Assembly: GCA_025451775.1 (NCBI GenBank)
Contig: JANWJU010000092.1
Location: 1-43,936 of the forward strand
DNA from: Terriglobales bacterium
GTDB lineage: Bacteria; Acidobacteriota; Terriglobia; Terriglobales; SCQP01
Reading direction: 5' to 3'
Length of the DNA stretch: 43,936 bases
The translations under genes were made by a program, and so were the position numbers. Numbering within the stretch: the stretch's first letter is position 1; the number at the start of each line of letters is the position of its first letter. The notes under the pieces were generated by a model that was not told the DNA's origin, did no database searches, and worked only from the letters and a program-made list of their open reading frames with translations. Shown here one piece after another: positions 41,444 to 43,936 of the stretch.

Positions 41444-43747
41444 ATGCCCGTGTACTCCATTGATTCCCCCGGTTATCGGTTGGGCGCCACCCACGCGGCC
41501 GCGGCCCCAGCCGTGCTGCGCACCAGCGCCACCCATCTGGACAGCCTGCCGGCGCCGCTGCGCGGCGCCGCCGCTCATATCTGGTTGGGAGCGGGGACAG
41601 AGTGTGTCCCGCCGGCGGGCACACTCAGTTGGCTGGTCTGGCGCCAAGGAGAAACCTGGCTCCAAGGCACGACCACTCACCTCCGCGCCGCTTTGCGCTT
41701 GCCGGCGCGGCGGTATTTTCTCCCCGTCCACTATCCTTATTGGTCGACCGCTGCCGTGGAACTCGACCTCATTGGCATCGAGCCCCGCATCTTCAGTGCC
41801 AGCGCCGATGCCTCGCACGCCAGTGCCGGCGCCCTCGACAGTATCGAAACGCGGATTCGCCTGCGGGCCTCCGCCGCGGTTTCCGCCACTGGGAACGGCG
41901 GCGCCGAGCCCTGGCAGCAGCTTCGGGCGGGCCTCGCGGCGGAGGCCGCGCAGGCCGGCGCGGGCGTGGCGGCGCTGGCTCAACTGGCGCAAAACGCGGG
42001 CTGGCATCCCATCCTGCGCGCCCTCTGCCTGCGCAACCTGGTCATCGCGGTGGCCCGCCGTGATGGGTGGGAGGCCGCGGGCGGCTTGCTGGCCCAGGCC
42101 TGCGGCCTGTTTCCCGACTACCGCGAATTCGATTTCCTGACCGCACTCCGGGCCGTGGTGCTGCAACAACCCACCGAGGCCCTCACCGCTCTGCACCGCG
42201 CCACCGCGCCCGGCGCCCCGCTCGCCGTGGGCAGCGGCGGCGAAGCCGGCTATCGCGCCCATTACCTGCTGGCGCTGATCGCGCAGAGCACGGGGAACCA
42301 GGCCGTGGCCGTCCACCATTTCCTGACCGGCATGCGGCAGACGCCCGCCTTCGCTCCCGCGGTGGCGGGCGTGTTGAGTCAGCGTCTTTTACCAGGCCTG
42401 TTGGCTGCGGCGCAGGGCGATCTCACCCGCGTGGGACGGCGTGAGTCCCAGTACCAGCGGCCCATCTTTGATTTTGTCCTGCTCCACCGTGCCTGGGAAC
42501 TCGCCGAGCGCGCCCTCCGTACTTGGCCGCTCAGCGAGACCCTGCGTGCGGAGTTTGATCGCCGCTGGACGGCCACCGCCGCTCTCCGGAGCCCGGTGCC
42601 GCGGCCCGCCACCGCTCCCGCCGGCGTCGCCATCACCGGTCCCGTCCAGATGTACTCCAGCGTGGCCGGCATTAACCGCCAACTGGCTGCTGCCCTGTGC
42701 GCCGATCACCGCTTCGAAGTCGCCCTTGATCCCACCGCCGCCGATGTGCCGCTCGCCAGCTTTCGTGATCACGCCCGCTGGTCGCCCGCCCTGACCCGCC
42801 TGCCCGCCCGCTTGGACCTCACAATCCGCCACGGCTGGCCGCCGGAGTTCTCCCGGCCCGCCGCCGGCAAGCTGGCGTTGATTCTGCCCTGGGAGTTCGG
42901 CGCCATCCCGCAGCCCTGGCAGCGCGCCCTCAAGGCTGTGGACCGCGTCTTTGTCCCCTCCGCCTTCGTGCGCAATGTCTTGGTCGGCGCCGCTGTAGAG
43001 GCGGCGCGGGTGAGCGTGATTCCCAACGGTGTCGATTTGGATCTCTACCACCCGGACGGTCCCGCCGAGGTTATCCCCGGCAGCCGTGGCGTCAAGTTCC
43101 TGTTTGTCGGCGGCGCCATCCAGCGCAAGGGCATGGACCTGCTGCTGCGCGCCTGGCGCGCCGCCTTCAGCGCGCGCGATGACGTCAGCCTGATCATTAA
43201 AGACCTGGGCGCCGGCAGCTTTTACCGTCATCTCACGCTGGCCAAGGCCATCGCCCAACAGGCGCGCGATCCCCAAGCCGCACCCATCATTTATCTCGAC
43301 GACCCTGACGACGCTTGGCCCGACGCCCGCATGCCCGGGCTCTACCGCGCCGCTGACGTGCTGGTATTGCCCTACCGTGGCGAGGGTTTTGGCTTGCCCT
43401 TGGCCGAGGCCCTCGCGTGCGGCAAGCCGGTGATCACGACTGCCCGCGGTCCCGCCCCGGAGTTCTGTTCCGGTGCCGGCTGGTTGGTGCCCGCAGATGA
43501 AGTCGAAGTGCCGCCCGCGCTGCGTCCGCCGGGCATGATGTCGGGCCCTTTGACCTGGTTCGAGCCCGATCTCACGGCTCTCACCGCAGCCTTGGTGGCG
43601 GCCGCCCAACAACCGCGGGAGCGCGCCGCGCGCGGCGCGCTCGGCGCGGACTCCATCCGCCGCCACTTGGGATGGCCAGGCATCACCCAACGCTATCGCC
43701 AGGAGATCGCGTGCCTCACCGGAGTGGGAGGAGAGATTCCCGCATGA
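41444..43747 (+). CDS. Large glycosyltransferase (GT4 type) with N-terminal helical-repeat region
   Basis: The protein is about 767 residues. The N-terminal 130 residues form a beta-like domain. An Ala/Leu-rich helical region (about 150-360, e.g. ALAQLAQNAGWHPILRALCL) looks like TPR-type repeats. A C-terminal glycosyltransferase follows with VFVPSAFVRNVLV, VSVIPNGVDLDLYHPD, KFLFVGGAIQRKGMDLLLRA and the GEGFGLPLAEALACGKPVI loop of GT4 enzymes. Starts upstream (ATG 41402, TTG 41399) are possible; 41444 is chosen from the sequence MPVYSIDSPG. Beside a flagellar operon and a likely methyltransferase, it may glycosylate flagellin or a surface polymer. The donor sugar is unknown. Confidence 0.78.
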   Translation: MPVYSIDSPGYRLGATHAAAAPAVLRTSATHLDSLPAPLRGAAAHIWLGAGTECVPPAGTLSWLVWRQGETWLQGTTTHLRAALRLPARRYFLPVHYPYWSTAAVELDLIGIEPRIFSASADASHASAGALDSIETRIRLRASAAVSATGNGGAEPWQQLRAGLAAEAAQAGAGVAALAQLAQNAGWHPILRALCLRNLVIAVARRDGWEAAGGLLAQACGLFPDYREFDFLTALRAVVLQQPTEALTALHRATAPGAPLAVGSGGEAGYRAHYLLALIAQSTGNQAVAVHHFLTGMRQTPAFAPAVAGVLSQRLLPGLLAAAQGDLTRVGRRESQYQRPIFDFVLLHRAWELAERALRTWPLSETLRAEFDRRWTATAALRSPVPRPATAPAGVAITGPVQMYSSVAGINRQLAAALCADHRFEVALDPTAADVPLASFRDHARWSPALTRLPARLDLTIRHGWPPEFSRPAAGKLALILPWEFGAIPQPWQRALKAVDRVFVPSAFVRNVLVGAAVEAARVSVIPNGVDLDLYHPDGPAEVIPGSRGVKFLFVGGAIQRKGMDLLLRAWRAAFSARDDVSLIIKDLGAGSFYRHLTLAKAIAQQARDPQAAPIIYLDDPDDAWPDARMPGLYRAADVLVLPYRGEGFGLPLAEALACGKPVITTARGPAPEFCSGAGWLVPADEVEVPPALRPPGMMSGPLTWFEPDLTALTAALVAAAQQPRERAARGALGADSIRRHLGWPGITQRYRQEIACLTGVGGEIPA

Positions 43748-43936
43748 AACCGCAACCTCGCCCCGCGGCCTTTGTTCTCGCCGCCACCGACCAGGGCGCC
43801 ATGATCGTTAACCGCTTCGACCGCCACATGCTGGCCCCGGGTCAGGGGATTGGGGTGGGCTACAACCTGCTCGAAACCTGCGCTTATGATCCTGACGAGG
43901 TGGGTGTGGGCGTGGCCCTGCTGGAGATGGCCCGCA
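43744..43936 (+). CDS. Probable FkbM-type methyltransferase, N-terminus only (cut by window edge)
   Basis: The first 64 codons follow an ATGA overlap with the glycosyltransferase stop. They read AAFVLAATDQGAMIVNRFDR, then GIGVGYNLLETCAYDPDEVG. The FVLAxTDxGxMIVNRFD and GVGYxLL phrases resemble the N-terminus of FkbM-family sugar or O-methyltransferases that accompany glycosyltransferases. The S-adenosylmethionine site would be further downstream, outside the window, so the family is likely but not proven. Confidence 0.55.
   Translation, partial: MKPQPRPAAFVLAATDQGAMIVNRFDRHMLAPGQGIGVGYNLLETCAYDPDEVGVGVALLEMAR

Overview
The window is GC-rich DNA from a Gram-negative (diderm) bacterium. Evidence for an outer membrane is an LPS heptose pathway and a porin. 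Evidence for motility is a flagellar hook-basal-body/export operon. Heavy use of GTG starts, ATGA/GTGA overlaps, a PadR regulator, a lone YezD-type protein and several small families that I associate with Acidobacteria suggest a member of Acidobacteriota. That assignment is an inference, because no rRNA is present.

Layout. 1-3488 (minus) is the end of a division/peptidoglycan cluster, murC-ftsQ-ftsA, with 4-nt coupled starts; ftsA runs off the left edge. 3552-8033 (plus) is an LPS inner-core operon: gmhB, split rfaE1 and rfaE2, waaC, an isoprenylcysteine-methyltransferase-like membrane protein and a DUF3108 secreted protein. 8086-9633 (minus) is an acyl-CoA carboxylase beta subunit, divergent from a small protein gene and sharing a bidirectional promoter with it. 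10079-16077 (minus) is a sulfate-uptake operon, read as Rrf2 regulator, YezD, porin, Sbp, CysT, CysW, CysA and a small protein. The Rrf2 gene is headed by a perfect palindrome that overlaps its own promoter. Then come tRNA-Pro(TGG), a small basic protein, lysA and a GAF-GAF-PP2C phosphatase.

19739-25365 is an accessory island of visibly lower GC. It is bounded by a frameshifted IS3-family element on the left and a diverged fragment of a related IS3 element on the right. It carries an NTF2-like protein, an IS5-type transposase fragment, three exported or membrane proteins of unknown function, and a divergent PadR regulator with three phased palindromic operator sites. To its right lie an EVE-domain protein, a TetR gene fused head-to-head by an apparent deletion with an N-terminally truncated SDR dehydrogenase, and a second TetR gene coupled to an Lnt/nitrilase-family membrane enzyme.

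29160-32027 (minus) is the least explained locus. A Tat-exported UrtA-type binding protein sits between two near-duplicate DUF4239 membrane proteins, with no ABC permease or ATPase nearby. After a small secreted protein and ferrochelatase (plus), 33598-41319 (minus) is a flagellar operon: a sigma-54 activator without a DNA-binding domain, then flgB, flgC, fliE, fliF, fliG, fliH, fliI and fliJ. The window ends (plus) with a glycosyltransferase and the start of a probable FkbM-type methyltransferase, possibly for flagellin or surface glycan modification.
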